Shown: piece by piece, positions 61,958 through 64,000 of the stretch | Layout of the letters: each line of letters starts with the position of its first letter | How positions within the stretch are numbered: the first letter of the stretch is position 1 | NCBI RefSeq assembly: GCF_023566055.1 | Contig: NZ_JALIQP010000002.1 | Location: forward strand, 496,001-560,000 | Direction of reading: 5' to 3' | Length of the DNA stretch: 64,000 nt | DNA from: Halosolutus amylolyticus | Lineage (GTDB): Archaea > Halobacteriota > Halobacteria > Halobacteriales > Natrialbaceae | Program-made: the position numbers and the translations under genes | The notes under the pieces: model-generated | Databases searched by the model: none | Told to the model about the DNA's origin: nothing | What the model saw: the letters and a program-made list of their open reading frames with translations, nothing else

Positions 61958-62662
61958 TCACCGCGTCGCTCGCTTCCACTCTTTCAGCCCGAGAATCTCG
62001 CCATCGAGTGCGTTCCGATCGGCCTCGGTCGCCGCCCAGACGAACATGCCGGCGATCGACTCGGGGTCGCGACCCTGCCCGCCGGTGAGGTCGGTCGCGA
62101 TCTGTCCGGGTTCCAGACAGCCGACGGCGTACGCGGTATCGGCGGCGAACGCGCGGACGATCGCTTCGGCCGTCGCCTTCGAGATCGCGTAGGAGCCGTA
62201 GCCGGGTTTTGCCGTACGAGCGATCGCACCGGTCGGGACGAGGACGCGCGCCCCCTCGTTCAGGTGGGGAAGCGCCTCGCGGATCGTCGCGAAGATGCCG
62301 CGGCCGTTCGTGCGCCAGTGGTCGTCGAACGCCGCGTAGGATTCCCGATCGGTGGGCGTCTCGCCCGGGTCGCCGTGGTAGACGCCCGCCGCCGCGACGA
62401 CGACGTCGATCCCGCCGCCCTCGCCGGTTCGCGAGGCCGTCTCCACGAGTCGTTCGACGTCGTACTCGTCGCGGACGTCGGTTCGGACCCCGTCGACGGC
62501 CCCGCTTCCATCGATCGTCGCAAGTGCATCGACGGTTTCGTCGATCGCGTCCCCGTCCCGCGCGCCGACGACGACGGTCGCACCCGCGGTCGCGAACGCT
62601 TCGGCGACTGCCCGTCCGATGCCACGCGTGCCGCCGGTCACGACGGCGGTCGTGTCGTCCAT
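61958..62662 (-). CDS. SDR family oxidoreductase
   Basis: 234-residue short-chain dehydrogenase. Cofactor motif VVTGGTRGIGRAV, AAAGVYHGD in place of NNAG, catalytic YAISKATAE preceded by a Ser-equivalent region VPTGAIARTA (Thr/Gly instead of the usual Ser). C-terminal GEILGLKEWKR. No neighbours define a pathway. NAD(P)-dependent reduction or oxidation is expected; substrate unknown. Confidence 0.85.
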   Translation of the reverse strand: MDDTTAVVTGGTRGIGRAVAEAFATAGATVVVGARDGDAIDETVDALATIDGSGAVDGVRTDVRDEYDVERLVETASRTGEGGGIDVVVAAAGVYHGDPGETPTDRESYAAFDDHWRTNGRGIFATIREALPHLNEGARVLVPTGAIARTAKPGYGSYAISKATAEAIVRAFAADTAYAVGCLEPGQIATDLTGGQGRDPESIAGMFVWAATEADRNALDGEILGLKEWKRATR

Positions 62663-62786
62663 ACGCCTGCTACGAGGGGGAGCCTCAGAAACCCACTGAC
62701 TTCCGGCAAGACGGACGTCTCGAACTGGTGTCAGTGCCGACAGCGAGAGAGTCGATCGTGTCGGATCAGTGAACGCTGACGCGGTG

Positions 62787-64000
62787 CTACCGTCCGAACA
62801 GCCGCTGGTATAGGCTGCGCTCGGACGGACGTTCGGCGAGCAGGACCGAACAGCCGACGTCGTCGATCACGTCCATGTGCAGCGATCCGGTCACGAGCCG
62901 TGAGAGGAGGCCGCGTTCGGTCGCCCCGATGAGCATCATCGTGTGATCGCTCGCCGCCCGGCAGATCGCCGCCTCGACGTCCCCGCTGTCGTCGACGATG
63001 AGGTTCGCGTCCGCGAGGTCGTGATCGGCGGCCCACTCGCCGAGGAACTGTTCCGCACGATCGTGTTCGGAGGATTCGTCGGCGACGTACAGCAGGGTCA
63101 CCTCGGCACCGACGGTCCGGCGGAGGGTCCGGGCCACCTCGGCGCTCAGGTCCGAGTCCGGCCCGCCCGCGGTCGGCAGGAGGATCCGCGAGGTGTCCAG
63201 CCCGCGGTCCTTGAACACGAGGAAGTCACACGGCAGTTCGCTGGTGAGTTCGCTGAGCGGGCGCTCGGCGCGGGCGGCGTCCCACAGCTGGTTCGCACCC
63301 CACCCCATCACGACGAGGTCCGTCCCCGACCGTTCGGCCGTGGTGAAGATCTCCTCGAACGATCGGTGGGAGACGACCGTCGAGGTCTCACAGTCGACGT
63401 CGTACTCGGCGACGAGGTCGCGAACGTCCCGGAGCTGGTTGTCCGACTCCGAGACGATACGCCGGTGCTGGCGGCTTCCGTAGTTCGCCGACGGCCGCTC
63501 GGGAACCTGGACGATGTGGGCGACGTGGACGGTTCCCGACTCGTGGCCCTCCGCGAGCATCGCGGCGAGTTCGACGGTCGACGACTCGGTCCGCGGGTTC
63601 GCGATCGGGACCATAATCCGGTAGGATTCGTCGTCCGCGGCCGTCCGCTCGCCGGTGTCGATCAGCGGGACGTACGATCGGCCGACGAACCCGCCGAACA
63701 GCCACTCGCGGGCGGAGAGGCGGCGCTCGCTACCCGCGAAGCGGGCTGATTCGAGCCGTTTCTCGCTCGTCTGGTAGTAGTTGACGACGGTCACGAGCAG
63801 GATGCCGCCGAGCGTGTTGCCGAGCAACACCGGGAGCACGAACTCGGTCGCGCCGACGAAGAGGCCGAGCTGGCCGGCGAAGACGAGATAGAGCATCTCG
63901 GTGAACGAGACGACGACGTGGAACAGGTTCCCCAGCGGGATCGCGAGGAACGCGAGGTAGACGACCACGAGCCGCGAGATCGTGTCCCGCGAGGCGAAGG
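62787..64000 (-). CDS. Formate/nitrite transporter fused to two UspA domains (runs off window)
   Basis: C-terminal 404 residues of a gene continuing past 64000. The first part is the end of an FNT channel: FASRDTISRLVVVYLAFLAI, then GNLFHVVVSFTEMLYLVFAG and LLGNTLGGILLVTVVNYYQT, with the last two transmembrane helices. Two universal-stress domains follow (about 115-260 and 262-385 of the visible part: IMVPIANPRTESSTV ... VVMGWGANQLWDAA, and ILLPTAGGPDSDLSAEV ... MLIGATERGLLSRLVTGSL). The USPs probably sit in the cytoplasm and may gate transport with nucleotide status (inferred). Confidence 0.9.
   Translation of the reverse strand, partial: FASRDTISRLVVVYLAFLAIPLGNLFHVVVSFTEMLYLVFAGQLGLFVGATEFVLPVLLGNTLGGILLVTVVNYYQTSEKRLESARFAGSERRLSAREWLFGGFVGRSYVPLIDTGERTAADDESYRIMVPIANPRTESSTVELAAMLAEGHESGTVHVAHIVQVPERPSANYGSRQHRRIVSESDNQLRDVRDLVAEYDVDCETSTVVSHRSFEEIFTTAERSGTDLVVMGWGANQLWDAARAERPLSELTSELPCDFLVFKDRGLDTSRILLPTAGGPDSDLSAEVARTLRRTVGAEVTLLYVADESSEHDRAEQFLGEWAADHDLADANLIVDDSGDVEAAICRAASDHTMMLIGATERGLLSRLVTGSLHMDVIDDVGCSVLLAERPSERSLYQRLFGR

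Overview
The window is a high-GC haloarchaeal (class Halobacteria) chromosome segment. The evidence is acidic deduced proteins, archaeal aIF1A and aIF2-beta, FtsZ2 with its ribbon-helix-helix partners CdrS and CdrL, a Rio2 kinase, bacterio-opsin-activator (HTH_10) regulators, HalOD1 and amphi-Trp proteins, Tat-type secretion signals, many GTG starts with gene overlaps, and TATA boxes about 30 bp upstream of start codons. The genus cannot be fixed from the sequence alone. Both ends cut genes: a GH36 alpha-galactosidase at the left and an FNT-USP fusion at the right.

Layout. 1-16.7 kb is a galactoside catabolic locus. It holds a GH36 alpha-galactosidase divergent from a GH42 beta-galactosidase, then (after a sensory insert of a HalOD1 pair, a large PAS/GAF bat-type regulator and superoxide dismutase) a sugar isomerase-like protein, an SDR, D-galactonate dehydratase, a complete CUT1 ABC importer with Tat lipoprotein receptor, an IclR regulator and a KDPG/KDPGal aldolase. 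Together these suit import of galacto-oligosaccharides, cytosolic hydrolysis and a DeLey-Doudoroff-type galactose route. 16.7-21.2 kb carries two Tat-exported subtilases that share a near-identical upstream element. 21.3-32.3 kb holds housekeeping and metabolic genes (membrane protein, lipoprotein, Rio2, Mqo-like oxidoreductase, lipoate ligase, endonuclease IV, APH-like protein, methyltransferase, ABC-2 exporter, HTH-GNAT). 32.3-33.1 kb is an AT-richer patch with one orphan membrane protein. 33.1-38.8 kb holds DUF7095-like, hotdog and alpha/beta-hydrolase proteins, NcsA, and cdrL-cdrS-ftsZ2. 38.8-40.1 kb is tRNA-Tyr followed by a duplicated tRNA 3' end and a gene-poor, remnant-rich stretch. 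40.2-44.8 kb is a bat regulator, an APC permease, an M20 peptidase/deacylase and a PLP racemase, with the last three tightly spaced. 44.8-46.6 kb has aIF2-beta and small regulators. 46.6-52.5 kb is a tightly overlapping cobamide assembly/salvage operon (HAD, cbiB, cobS, cobY, cobT, cobD, cbiZ). 53.4-57.6 kb has ptsH-ptsI convergent with dhaK-dhaL-dhaM, a self-contained PTS-driven dihydroxyacetone kinase. 57.9-64 kb holds miscellaneous genes including aIF1A and the FNT-USP fusion.

The most unusual feature is a set of dispersed palindromic elements. One family (about 85 bp, four copies plus one 24-bp collapsed copy) and a second family (about 75-127 bp, two copies) sit directly at gene 3' ends. 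In nearly every case the outer bases of the element supply the stop codon of the preceding gene, or of a gene remnant.
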